This document shows, piece by piece, positions 39,901-51,045 of a DNA stretch of 64,000 nt. The stretch is taken from the NCBI GenBank assembly GCA_022578605.1, contig MU394059.1:310001-374000 (forward strand), given 5' to 3'. The DNA comes from Camillea tinctor. Taxonomy: Eukaryota; Ascomycota; Sordariomycetes; Xylariales; Xylariaceae. The notes under the pieces were generated by a model. The model saw only the letters and a program-made list of their open reading frames with translations. It was not told the DNA's origin and did not search any database. The number at the start of each line of letters is the position of its first letter. Position 1 is the first letter of the stretch. A program made the translations under genes and the position numbers.

Positions 39901-40739
39901 TATAATGATACATGTGACAATATGATAACAAGCTAATACCATAGCTAAAGTAGATATTATTAATTTCAAAAGAAGGCACATGTAATATAGAAACTAAAGT
40001 CATGAACTTCACAAATAATCATTCAAACAGAACCCCCAATCTCACAAAGGCATCGCCAAGTAAGGGGCATGTCTGATGTTTATATTGAACTGATTAGGTT
40101 CGCCTCCTCGTAAGGGTTGGCCATTTCAAGTTTCTTTTATTGCTAAGTCAACTCAATGACTGTGATAACACTCGTTACTCATTGTAGCATTGAATGATTA
40201 TCTAAGCTGACCTTAAGGCAATATACAATCGAACCTACAATACAGAAAATCCGAATAGATTACAATTAACTTCTTCTTTAGTTCTTTGCCAGTTTAAATA
40301 TTCACGATCGTTCACAATATTATAAGCAACTTATGAAACCCGTCGATATCTCTTGTGCTTATTCATCAGGAATACTATAAACTACTTTTATTTGGGGCTT
40401 CTTTGCTGCCACCCCCTCAAGCCATAAGTAGCCTTTAAGAGCCACAACTTGTAAATAAGAGCCTACCCATTTGGTTTGGCATAAGGATATTAATGTTAGT
40501 AATCTAACTACTGGAAGGAATATGAGTTGTTATGCCAGGTGAAGTTCAGAGTTAAGAGGTGTTAATACGCTTAGGGGCTTGTGCTATATTTTCCATATAT
40601 GATATTCCTTTGGAGCTACTATTCTATCTCTAGTGTCTCGATAGCCTAAATCCTTGCTTGTTACCGATCTGCGAGTATCTTGATGGTTATACCTCTAGAT
40701 GACCACTGTCTCCTATTCTCCCACTATGTGAATCAAAGC
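36914..40739. other. AT-rich gene-free tract
   Basis: Stops are dense in all frames and the DNA is visibly AT-rich. The only open stretch of note is 38636-38920 on the minus strand, described separately. The pattern is what repeat-induced point mutation of mobile elements leaves behind, but I could not measure dinucleotide indices. Confidence 0.55.
38636..38920 (-). pseudogene. Possible Copia reverse-transcriptase fragment
   Basis: This 94-codon minus frame contains GLRLVATDVFDIFTFKSILS followed by SSQLPNVFIHMKL. That resembles the Copia reverse transcriptase block in which an LRLL-like helix is followed by a QMDVKTAFLNG-like motif and a VYM-P-GF segment. The key Asp of the motif is not preserved. 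The similarity is weak and the frame is AT-rich, so chance is possible. It lies on the same strand as the protease relic at 36.5 kb but in the wrong order for one intact element. Confidence 0.22.
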
Positions 40740-42400
40740 TCACCGGGAGGTGTATCATCACCCACATTCCCTGCTGCTAGACCCCACTTCACCACCAGTC
40801 GCTCAGTCACTGGTGATCCCAGGTTCAAAAGGTGAGGAATCGCCCATAATCCCTAGAACGATGATATGCGGTGTTCAGCGTTTGTTGAGACAGTTCTTGA
40901 ATTCAATCGTCACCCGAGAGTCTGTGCCGAGAGCGGAAACACCGGCTAGGACACCTAGGTACTCTGTTGGCTTCATAATACAACTGCACAGTGTAGCATC
41001 GATGTAGTGCGCTAGCTCTGCAACTATGTCGGTTGTCCTGGTTGAGTACATGGGGGTCCGGTTTAAACTTCACGTCATTACCGTCACTAACAGCTCCACT
41101 AATGCCGTCGCCGGCCACATGTATCGCTTGAGGTATCCTTGATGTTGCAATAAAGGGGAAACCGGGGGCCTCGTTCCCAGAGAATGCGGTTATTCGGCGA
41201 TAAAAGCGGCATTGTTGTCCGGATCCCTTAGCAGACAAAGCTAATCTAGAACTGACGTATTCTGTAGCGATGAGTGGATCTCTACACTAGATGTTGTGCT
41301 TGGACGCGAGCTCTTTATTACTAGCTCTAGACCATCTAACACGTCTTGTTTGCGGATAAAAAAGGCCGAAGTGTTGCGGAGCCTAGTCAGAGTTTCAGGT
41401 TCCGGAACAAGCAACCGACATCCCAAGCCAACACCAACGTCAAGCACGGACGCCGGGAGCCCTTGGCTATGCTACGACTAGATGGTGGCATCGGGGAAGA
41501 CACTAACTTAGCTGATGTACGGACTACTTGATCTATCAACCACCGAATCCAGTAAAGGAACTAAACAACACGAAGGGGTCAAGCTCGCAGCTAGCTGCTA
41601 CATTACGAATGTTCCAGCCCCCCTTAGACTTTGCCATTCCCATGCTCTTCCAATTCTCTCAAATTGGGTTCTTAAACATCTTATCCCATTTCTGTAAACA
41701 AAAGAAATATTCGGCAAGGGGTTAGATAGGTAGAATATTCTCTGTGCTATAGGAGCTCTATATGCCGAGGCCCCTCTACATGTTAAGGGCCCTGGCAAAT
41801 AAGAGATGCGTGTTATTGAAGGCATGATGGACATCTAGGGGTATTACCGCGTTGCCGGTAAGCATCTGTGCAGTGCGGCCTGCCGCTTTGGACTTTCATA
41901 ATAAAGCCTTGTCTTTTGGATCCTCCCCGCTTGTTCAATATCGGTACACTAGGTTTCTAATCCCCTGTCTATCTATATATAAGGATACTGGACGATCCAA
42001 CCCACCAAGCCTTCCGGGGAGGAAGTAGGACACATCCGTTCCAAAGGAGATATCGCAGTGTACAAGCGATATCTCGAGAGACCAAGGGTCATTTCGCATA
42101 CGAACTACTAGATTCCCAATATGTTGCCCTTCCTGCATCCGTATGAAGACATGTCCCATACCAACTGCATCGGAAACATGTATTGGGCATACAGGCTCGA
42201 TGTTTCCCCGTACATATAGGCTCATGGTATATTTCAGGATTTTGCGCTTAGCAATCGGACGTTTACCGGGAACCGACAGGTTATCAGCTTCGAAAAACGC
42301 ACGGGTTTCTTCAAAGCACCCATGGTAAGGAAGTGTAGCCCGACAGAGTCGCTTGTACCGAGCCCAACAATGTATCCAAGCTCGGTTAAACGTTGCCACT
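40740..42400 (-). pseudogene. Decayed highly reducing polyketide synthase, 3' end (ER-KR-ACP)
   Basis: Reading down the minus strand gives the enoyl reductase end (IRMQEGQHIGNLVVRM, about 42160-42110), the ketoreductase nucleotide fold (GRLGGLDRPVSLYIDRQG, about 41980), more ketoreductase in the same frame past two stops, LDPFVLFSSFTGFGG near 41540, PASVLDVG and LTRLRNTSAFFIRKQDVLDG (41240-41460), then an acyl carrier protein with ALGTDSRV (phosphopantetheine serine codon 40917-40919) at 40740-41010. Domain order is that of an iterative fungal reducing synthase. At least six stops and several frameshifts interrupt it, some of the stops at positions where the family has Gln, as expected of CAA/CAG to TAA/TAG change. 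Ketosynthase, acyltransferase and dehydratase were not found upstream. The remnant cannot be functional. Confidence 0.88.
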
Positions 42401-45400
42401 AGTACAAGGAGGTACGGTAGCTAATATCTATGTGAACTAATTGACGCTGGTATGGGGTCGACATACCGAGACTTGCAGTAATATTCCCTTGAAATAAGTT
42501 GAGGACTACGCCAGTTTCTCTCTCTGCTTTGTCTTCTAAGGCTCAAGGCAGAAACTACTCCATCTTGAGTCGAAACAATGGTTTTGAGAAATATTGTGGA
42601 TTTAATAACTTGAACTGGATTGTTGGAGATGCTTCTGATACTCATCGTAAGTCCCAGGCTCTGTAGAGACGATGATATGGTTATGCATTTCAGATTACCA
42701 AACTTCCCTGGTAGAAGAGAGACTCTATTCACAAATGGAATTTGATTTAGTGAATAAGAACGGAATGACAACTTTGCCTGGGATGACCCATTATTGTCAA
42801 GCGCAATAGTAATCTGATTCCTAGCTATTCCAGCCCTAAAAGGTCCACGTATCCCTACCGCGAAATCCATAGACGTGTCTCGACTTTTCGATCAGATCAT
42901 CACATCCACTAGCCTAGAAAACCCCCCTTAAAGGATAATAATTAAATATAAGGATAATAATATAGGGGTTGGTGATAGCAACCCTACATCATGAGTATAC
43001 TCGGCTACACTGGCTGGCACTTACCATAACAAAGCTCGAACTTTTCACGATAATGTTTTAGCTTCTAAATCAGTAACTTCCCAGCAGCGCATAGAAGATC
43101 TAGAATACCCCACAAGTGATTATATAACCCCCGAGTAACACAGAAGAGTGAGACAACAACAAGATCTTATGGGACTAGTTCAAAAACACGGTACGCTGGG
43201 TATCAGCTGATATCGGGTGTCTAGAGCAGAACAGCTTGAAAAGAACCGAAGCTTTTTACCGGCTTCGAAGAAACCGGCATAAGTATTCATGGATTTGCCG
43301 GAGTTGAACATACAATTATCAACCTCGGGTACAATTTCTGGTAGTGTCCTGATGCGAGCGAGCCCTATGGAGAGGGAAACGTTATTATTGTTGCGCGAAA
43401 AACTACGCTATCTACGTAACCACGCAGGGCAGCGTGGCTTGTTTACATACAAACAGCTTCTTTGTTCTATTTTCTGGACTAAGAGTTTAACTCTTCAGCT
43501 TCTCATAAGTAGTAACAATTAAATAGTTGCACCCATACAAACGCCAGCCTCTAACATAAATAAAGATGCTATATGTGGGGGATGACCCCCCTAAGACACA
43601 CACGAGGGGCTCAGGGCTCAATGTGATCTATTGAGCTATCAAGCAAAATACGTGAGAGAGAGAGAAAATGATAGTGAAACCAAAAAGGAGAAATAATAAC
43701 TAAGGCCTGTTGAGTCACCCTGACGTAACACTATATGCTATGATGAATATTGCCCTAGGCCGAGAGCCTAATGGATTGGGAAAACGGACCGGAATATATG
43801 TATCAGATACAAAATGACACACGCCTCGTTGGCCTTGAGATAGAAGAGAAGGCGTGACTAAGCCGCTGCGACCCCTTCCAAAACGGTTTGGCATAGGTGT
43901 GATTAGGAAAGATGTTATAGGATCACATAGCTATTATGATACTATTTACGTACGTGTTTAGCTCGATGTAATATTAATAATGATTTTTATCTCGATTACG
44001 GATTTTCTGATGTAAACCGGTAGTGTTAATACTCACTGAAAAGTTGAGGATATATTAAAAAAGTCAATAATAAGCTATTTACAACATTTTATCATAAAAG
44101 ACCTAGCAAGAACTTCATTGATCACTATTTAATTATACGAAGAATTCGAAACTATAATTGCATGTGTTGCCAATAGATATACGTAGAAATAATTTCCTTA
44201 TTCCCTATATCTCTGGCCTATCAACCCCGACGCTATCTTTAATTTGATCAATCAACTGGCGCCGCTTTTGGTCTATATTGTTCTATTGTATGAGGAGATA
44301 AGGAAATTGTACCATTGAAAACTTATTATTTTTATAAGCAGCAAACCCTCTTTTAAGGGGATACTACTTACAGGGTCAGCTAGTCATATAAAAACGCTTA
44401 TAGCAGTCCGTCTAATTAGTCTCGTCAGCTTTTAACTTTATATTTCATTCAGTCTTTGGTCGTATAAACCCCCTTTCTCAGCTGTATACCTATCGAAACC
44501 ACCCCTGGGAGAGTAATCATTACAATTTTCGTGTATTAAATAACCAATATATTCAGGAATTTCCCTGTATTGGGTTCTTGCCCCCTTTATAGGATCTGCG
44601 GCCTACTTCGTATAGGGGTTAAAATCATCTTCAAAATACAATGTACATGATTTTCATGGCAGGGGCCTAGTCCTTGACCTTGTATGTGACATAGCTCGTC
44701 AGACATCTATATAAGCCCTTGTGGCTGCCATTTAGTTAGTTCATCAGCTATTATTCTTGGAATACATCCAGTTCTTGGTCGTACCTAGGTTGCCTAGACC
44801 CTCGTTGTGATAATTATTTTCTTATTTTAAACAGGAGCAGTAAGCCTTGTTGATGCGTAAAGAGTATTTAACGCTCTTCCTGATACTCTAAATAAAGCAA
44901 CGTTGTATAGTATTTATGCATATACCTACCTAGGTAATGATTAAGTTAATTCCTTAATTAAAGAACGTTATTAAATGACCTCTTAACTAAGCCCAACTAC
45001 TGTCATAGCACTAAGCCAAGCCAAATAACAATTGAGGTATCAGCCGTTGAAAGTAACTAGGTACATAATATATATTCAATCGTTGTAATATTAAGGCACC
45101 ACAAGGGTATACTTCCAGCATATACGCCCCTAGTGTCGTGACATATATTGTCTTGTAAGTACCCAATATCAAGGTATACCTAGTTTAAAAAAGGGCAAGA
45201 AAGGGTTAATTACTACACAGTTAAAGATTATGAGATGACCATTTCCGGAGCTTAGCTTGTTGATGATTCTTATATTTTTCTTCCTAGTAGATTTTCCGCT
45301 CATAGTAACATCAACCCCTGACACCTCGTTACAAGCCTAAAATACAAATTTATATCATAAATTCAGAGCTATTGGTTTTATTAAAAAAATGACATACTTT

Positions 45401-45755
45401 ATCATAACGAAACGTCACGATATAGTAAAAAAGAAGGCTGTCTAATAATATCTTCCCACCTAAGTGGTAAAAAAAGGCCCGGGTTCCGTCCTTATTTATT
45501 ATGCTGTCTAGCAACCTAAATAGGTTAAATAAATAAAAGCATTATTAAAATTCACAGTATGATACCCGTAACCTCCCTCCCCCCCCACGCACAATCATCG
45601 TAAGACCATCATAAATGGGGAAGTCTTTTCCCAGTTCTCTGCCTTTTTTTTCTTCTTCCGTTTCTCTTCTTAGCCGGATTCAACGTCAAGACATACATAA
45701 GTGAGCGTTTATGCAATGATGCTGATCTTATGGATCTGCCCTGTCCGACAAGGAA
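42401..45755. other. Gene-free tract upstream of the synthase relic
   Basis: The minus frame 42421-42870 is open for 149 codons directly upstream of the synthase relic and may be more of it, but I cannot assign a domain. A plus frame at 43289-43522 starts with ATG and is unrecognised. From 43.5 kb to 45.7 kb the DNA is AT-rich. It contains a diverged direct repeat (44383-44464 and 44704-44783), listed separately. The last part holds the 3' flank of MED18. Confidence 0.5.
44383..44783 (+). repeat. Diverged direct repeat, possible solo LTR pieces
   Basis: Two segments of about 80 bases, 44383-44464 and 44704-44783, align along their length at roughly two-thirds identity and share the ending TTGGTCGTA. 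The second contains CTATATAAG, a TATA-like box, as LTR promoters do. They are tandem and about 320 bases apart. They may be remnants of long terminal repeats; without ends or target duplications this is tentative. Confidence 0.35.
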
Positions 45756-46588
45756 TCACGGAGGGGCGGGCATAGTAACCGACTTGGGCGGGGTTATCCG
45801 CGTGTCGAATACGCGGCGATCAATGACTTTGAACTCAAACAGCTTCTCTAGCTCGGTCTGGACGACGAGCAGCTCCTCGTTCGCCTTCTGGATCTTCTCC
45901 GGCTGGCTATCGTCATACACGTTAAGCCTGACGGTTAGCACCCACTTCTGCGCGGGGTCTGCGGGCCGCAAGTCCTCCCAGGCGGGTAGGGTGGGCACGG
46001 GACGTCCCTGAGGCTCGGGCAGGTGGTAGAACCTGGTGAAGACGAACTCGACGTTATCCCGGGCGAAAGAATAGTTCTGCTGGATGAGCTGGTTGGTATA
46101 GCTAGTGGGGGGTTGGTTAGGTTAGCGAGGCACGGTAGGGTAGAGGAGAAGGGCTCTCACGTGTGGCTATTGTCCTCCAATATTCTGGGCAGATACATCT
46201 GGTCTGGTATCTCTATCTTCTTCCTTGAGGTGACGGGGGTGTCGCGTAGAGGATCTGGCAGGTCGGCCCACAGCAAGGTACCCTTAGTGTTGTTGAAATC
46301 CATGCCTACATTCTTGCCAAAACCTGCCTCTGGTGGGACCTCGTAGCGGGTCTGGAGGACGTATGAAGAACGGTTTAGTTGCCTGTTCAGCTCGCTCCAT
46401 AGTGGCGCGTAAGGTGTCATGCGTAGATTACGCATGTTTTGCAGGCCTTTGGGCACTGGCTGGCCGGCAAAGTAGAGTATGCGGTAAATGGTTTGCCGTG
46501 CCGTCATCCATGTGAGGCCCTGGAATATGGCGCAGGCTGTGTCGAAGTCACTGGCCGGGACGGTGGCCGTGAGAAATAGCTCGCGCAT
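45756..46588 (-). CDS. MED18: Mediator complex subunit 18
   Basis: Med18 (yeast Srb5) belongs to the Mediator head module, pairs with Med20 and helps RNA polymerase II initiation and termination. Exons on the complement are 46161-46588 and 45756-46101, giving 257 residues, a usual fungal length. The protein starts MRELFLTATVPASDFDTACA, the conserved Med18 opening, followed by ILYFAGQPVPKGL and LQTRYEVPPEAGFGKNVGMD. The intron (46102-46160, GTGAGA...TAG, with CTAAC branch sequences) joins DNSHT to YTNQLIQQNYSFARDNVEF, and the frame holds. The C-terminal half contains WVLTVRLNVYDD and a helix ending at the dimer strand region, as in the Med18 beta-barrel fold. The 5' leader carries a CACCAT/CACCAC microsatellite close to the start codon. 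Confidence 0.9.
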
Positions 46589-47322
46589 CTTGAGAAAGGT
46601 GGTGGTGATGATGATGATGATGGTGGTGGTGATGGTGGTGGTGACGGTGATAATAAGTAAAAGGCTGTTTATTCAAGTCTTGGAATGATGTTCAGTTCTC
46701 GTGCATCAATGACTTGGATTAAATAGTGGTGTAAGTTTATATAAAAAAAGGATTGGATGAGAAATTTGGAGTACTTACCTACCTAGGTAACCTAGTATCT
46801 AGGTAGGTTATGTAAGTTATAAAGGTACCTAGGTAACTTAGGTAATGAATGGTGAAGGGCGAAGGGTGAATGAGAAATGTTTGGATGGTGAACGTTGAAT
46901 GGTGGATACCTATCTGGGAGCTTAGATGTAGGTAGATTTAGCAGAGCCTCTTAACTAATCTATCGATCTTAGTGTACTGTTCCAGGTAAGCCCCACCCTA
47001 GCCACCCTGCACTAAATCGCCCGCAACGCCTATTTACACGTTAACTCTCGTGGCCTGGCAGGGGACCACAGCTACGGAGGCCTGTAAGTCTTCGAGGTAC
47101 ATATAAAAGTTGGTTCCCACAGAAATCCCCCCCTTTTATACCCCCCTTTTATACCCCTATCTACGAGCCTTAGTAAGTTACAAAAGTTAGTATAGATTGA
47201 TCATTTTCTGACGTTCTACTTTACAAATAACATCAAAGTATATACTTATATTGCCTTATTCATAACCCGTATATCTCCTCTCTCAACCATGTCTCATTAC
47301 ACCACCCCCCAAACCCGCCCCT
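46589..47322. other. Intergenic region between MED18 and flavin oxidase
   Basis: This 730-base gap carries the MED18 5' flank. Its GGT/GAT repeat lies at 46599-46651 and clustered ACCTAGGT words lie at 46781-46834. The 3' flank of the oxidase gene begins at 47322. I see no gene. Confidence 0.6.
46599..46651. repeat. GGT/GAT microsatellite in MED18 5' leader
   Basis: Tandem GGT and GAT triplets lie 11 bases upstream of the MED18 ATG, read as ATC/ACC on the coding strand. Repeat length may vary between strains. Confidence 0.8.
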
Positions 47323-49065
47323 TTATCCCTCCGCTCTACACATACGTCCATCTCTATCCTCGCGCCACTTATCCGCCCCGGGCGTGTGCGCCGAGTAGAA
47401 CACGCCCTCAGGGTCGTACTTCTCCTTCACGCGCAGCAGTGCCGGCCAGTGCACGCCGTACAGCTCCTTCTGCCAGCCTCGCATGAAGATATCCGCCTCG
47501 TTGCTGTACGAGCCGCTCTCGGGCGCGACGGCCAGCAGCCGCGGCGCCAGGTCCTCGGCGAACAGCTCCACCTTCTGCTGCATGAGCGCCGGCGCCGCGT
47601 TCTCCCACGGCCACGTCATGATCACCAGCGCGTGCGCCTCCCGCCACGCCGGGTGCAGCGCCGTCGGGCTGTGCGTGCGGTCCACCGGGTGCACCGCCGT
47701 GCTCGATGTCAGCGCGCCCGTGCCCACTATACGGCGCATGGTGGCCACGAGCGCGGCGCGCTGGGTAGGGTCGGACAGCACGTCGCGCGGCATGAGGCGC
47801 CCGCCCGAGGGCCACTCCTTGGTCGGCTGCGAGGTGGCGAAGTTGAGCGCGACGTGCTGCGAGTACGTGGCCGCGTCGTTGTACTGTAGGAGTGCCGGCA
47901 CGATGCCCTCCGCGAGGAGGTAGTCCGTGAAGGGTGTGAGCATCTGCGCGACTTCGACGCTGGTCTTGTTGTACGCGGAAAAGGGAAATAAGCCGAAGTG
48001 GTCCGGCCCGAAGGCGTACGTGACGTAGGCCCCTTGGTCGGTGAACTCCGGGAGCAGCGAGTAGAACTTGTCGACCATCGCCCAGAACTTGTCCTCGGAT
48101 ATCGAATGGGGGTCGACGAATAGCCGAGCACCACCCATATGCATGTTCGGATACACACGGACGGTCATGGAGACAACCACACCCCACGTCCCCGCCCCGC
48201 CGCCATTGAGGGCGTAAAATAGATCTGAGTTTTCGGTTATAGACGCTTTTATCAGATCACCATTGGCAGTTATCACCTCATATTCCAAAGTCTGATCTGC
48301 TGCCATCCCGAAATGACCGCTTAAGGGGCTATGCCCACCTCCCTGGACATACCCGCCAGCCGGTCCAACACTGGGACAGTATCCGCTAACCATTACATAG
48401 CCATGCGATTCGAGGGTCTGCTGAGCTTCAAATCCCATCATCCCAGCGCCTAGCTTAAAAGCAGGGCCTTTGTAGAACGGTGTGTCCCACTCCAGGATCT
48501 CGTTATCTTTGAAATTAGCCATTCTCACGGCAAGGCTGCCATTGCCGATGGAACGGCCCCAGAAGTCGTGACCCGTGTTACGAATGACGAAGCGGATGTT
48601 GTTTTCCTTAGCGAACTTGAGTGCGGCTGTGATGTGCTGGACCTCTGTTGCGTCCACTGTGTAGGCGTTATAGTTGCCGATCAGACACGGCGTCTCTCTC
48701 GGCGCGAAGGGATCACATTTCTGGCCCGTGAAATACGCCGTCATAAGAGAAGACGTCGACTCGTAGCTGGGTGATGTCAGTGTTAGGCTTTCACAAGAGG
48801 AATCGTAATATATAGTATCTCACTGGGTCTTCACGTCATCCCAGTTCGCTCGTAATTCCGCGCATTTTATACTGTCATAGGTTGGATCGTGACAGACTGC
48901 ACCGATTGGTTGGACTTTAACCAGTCGACCTTCTACGGTAGTATTGAGACGTTCCCACTGGGCGTTACTAGGCCAGCAGTCATCACTAGGAAGGCAGTGG
49001 CATGAACCCGCAATAGCATGCGAACTGAGCTGTAGCCATAGGCCGATAACCCACAGCATCTTCAT
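47323..49065 (-). CDS. Secreted FAD-linked oxidase, berberine-bridge type
   Basis: This is a FAD-dependent oxidoreductase of the berberine bridge/6-hydroxynicotine oxidase superfamily, which oxidises sugars, alcohols or secondary metabolites and makes hydrogen peroxide. Exons on the complement are 48824-49065 and 47323-48766, 561 residues. The intron (48767-48823, GTGAGA...CAG, CTAAC branch) joins the exons in frame. The start at 49065 gives a signal peptide, MKMLWVIGLWLQLSSHAIAG; an upstream in-frame ATG exists. RNTGHDFWGRS supplies His147 and GYCPSVG supplies Cys211, the two residues that bind flavin covalently. GGYVQGGGHSPLSG follows as the FAD loop. The C-terminal BBE segment is NEADIFMRGWQKELYG...YDPEGVFYSAH. 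The downstream half is far more GC-rich than the start. Substrate unknown. Long antisense frames are composition artefacts. Confidence 0.92.
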
Positions 49066-51045
49066 GCTTAACCAATAAAGAGACACACTAGTAGTACCTA
49101 TTATGGGTAAATACTGCAGGTTTTGTGTCGTTATAGGAAGGATTTGCATTTCTATGTAGGTAGTCAAGATATAGACAGATGCAGGCCAAGATGAGAGGGG
49201 ATTGGTGATAGAGATGCTATAGTTCAGATAAGGGTTCCATTTTGTTTACTATTCGACGAGTCCCTTAAAACTCAAATGGTCACGAGACTATATGCTATTG
49301 ATTCGTACTTAATCATGAATGAAATTACCTTCTAGCTGATTGTGTTCGCGTGTAAGGAGACGTCGGCATAACTCCTTCGCATTATACTAAGAGTCTAATC
49401 CAACGTCGAAGATCAATTCCCTACAAAGGAGGAGGCCATGATGGATAGAGAGGTTATATAGCAGGTGAGAGTAGGCATGTGCAAAATGGGCTAGGTTTAT
49501 GAATATCCCAGCGATATACGGCAGTTAGATAGAAGTCTCTAGGTTAGCGTAGTCCTCTTAACTTCCATTCAGCTACTACCTCTCATTCAGCCCTAGAGCG
49601 TAAAGGATCTTACTAGTTACTATGTTCCTTCAATAACGCAATATGGGCGGGACAAGAGTCATAAAGCTACTATGACTCGGTCTCTGAATTGGTGAAGAGT
49701 GATGCAGAAGAGAAGGGTCACGCCCCGCGAGGTGCCTTTCTTGGAAAACAGCCGTATATAGTCACGGGCCGATCACTTCCCAAAGCCCGTTCTTCATCCG
49801 ATGCCAAGAACGGAAGTAGAAAGAAACTTATCTACTGCGGCGCTTGTCGTCCTGCCTAGTAGGGTAGGTCACTGCCGGCAAGAGATATGCATCCATGACT
49901 AAACCTGGTAACTACATTCCCATATACTATCTAATATGCCGGGTCACTTGCCACGTGAAGGGTGCTAGGTTTTGCTCTTGGAGACCTTCTTTCGTCGTAC
50001 CACCTAGCGTCGTTCATTCACGATAGTTTGCCAAATGGCCTTTATACTAAACATTGCGCTAAGGGACGCTTCTAACCTGGGTAGCTCGGCATTTAGAACA
50101 ATTGGATGAGAAATAATATTGAAGTCCGTGATGGACAAGGACATTCTACATCGTGGTAACAACGACGTGAGACTCAGAATCTGTTAACGCCGGCCGGCAG
50201 ATCTCAATGCGGGCGCGTGCAGCAAAAACGGTCCTTCTCCAAGATCAGTGGTTGTGGCAGGTGGAGAGCGGAATGTGACGATCCACAATTGAGACAGGCA
50301 CACGGGGAGGGAGGGAGCCATTAGGATGTCTTGAATGCTCAGGGACAAGATGCCAATTTTTGTGGAGGTGGCTGAACAGGGGACCTCTCGTTTGAGGCAT
50401 TCGAGAATCCGGCCGCCTGCGAGTGATTCGATTCGATGCCGAACAGAGACTTGTAACCTACTGTACATAACAACGACCCCATTGCTACTAGCACTTATAG
50501 AGTAGCTCATCCCGGTGAGATCTCGCGACCCTTGGTGTTGATCGCTGGTTATACAGAGCCACCATGCTACATCAGATACCGAATTGTAGCCAGTTGAGAT
50601 TCGTCCTCGGGGTACACCTTGTGACAAAGAATGCTGTCCCCCCCGAATCACAGGTCTTATCTAAGACTCTGATCAATGAAGAGATGTCTTGCCCCCCTCC
50701 CTTATCACGCAACCACATGCGAGATAGTCGCGAGTATTACGTACCTCCCCATAGAAATCATCTCTCATTCTTTTTTAGTGTTAGTTTGTGAGGTTGGCTG
50801 TGGGACACTCCGTGAAGATGAGGAATATCTTACTCACTGTTAGCCAGCCTCTCAGCTTCATATTTTTGTTCTTTATCTCATCTTGTGTCTTGAGTTGGAA
50901 TTGCCTCCCTTCTCCTTTCGCGGTTCTCTTAAGCAAAAGGATGATGAACGCCGGTGATACAATCGGGAGCGGACACACGGCGGTTACTCCTCTTCAAATC
51001 GGCTAGTCTATTGCAAGGATCTCAAAGTCATCGACGTGCGAACAC
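49066..51045. other. Divergent intergenic region, oxidase / rhodopsin-fold gene
   Basis: This 2 kb separates two genes transcribed away from each other and so holds both promoters. A 155-codon minus frame at 50184-50651 and smaller frames have no motif I know. There is no TATA box I would single out. Confidence 0.5.

Noticed and set aside
42421..42870. 149-codon frame as a definite polyketide synthase domain
   Set aside because: Its position directly upstream of the relic is suggestive, but I could not assign the sequence to a dehydratase, methyltransferase or reductase domain.
43600..43645. tRNA-like sequence with a box A resemblance (TAGCTCAATAG) on the minus strand
   Set aside because: No cloverleaf: the acceptor, anticodon and T arms cannot be paired and no GTTCRA box follows.
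47386..48187. Long frames of 143-259 codons overlapping the flavin oxidase on both strands
   Set aside because: They arise from the very GC-rich third positions of the real gene, are Arg/Ala-rich or His/Arg-rich and have no domain.
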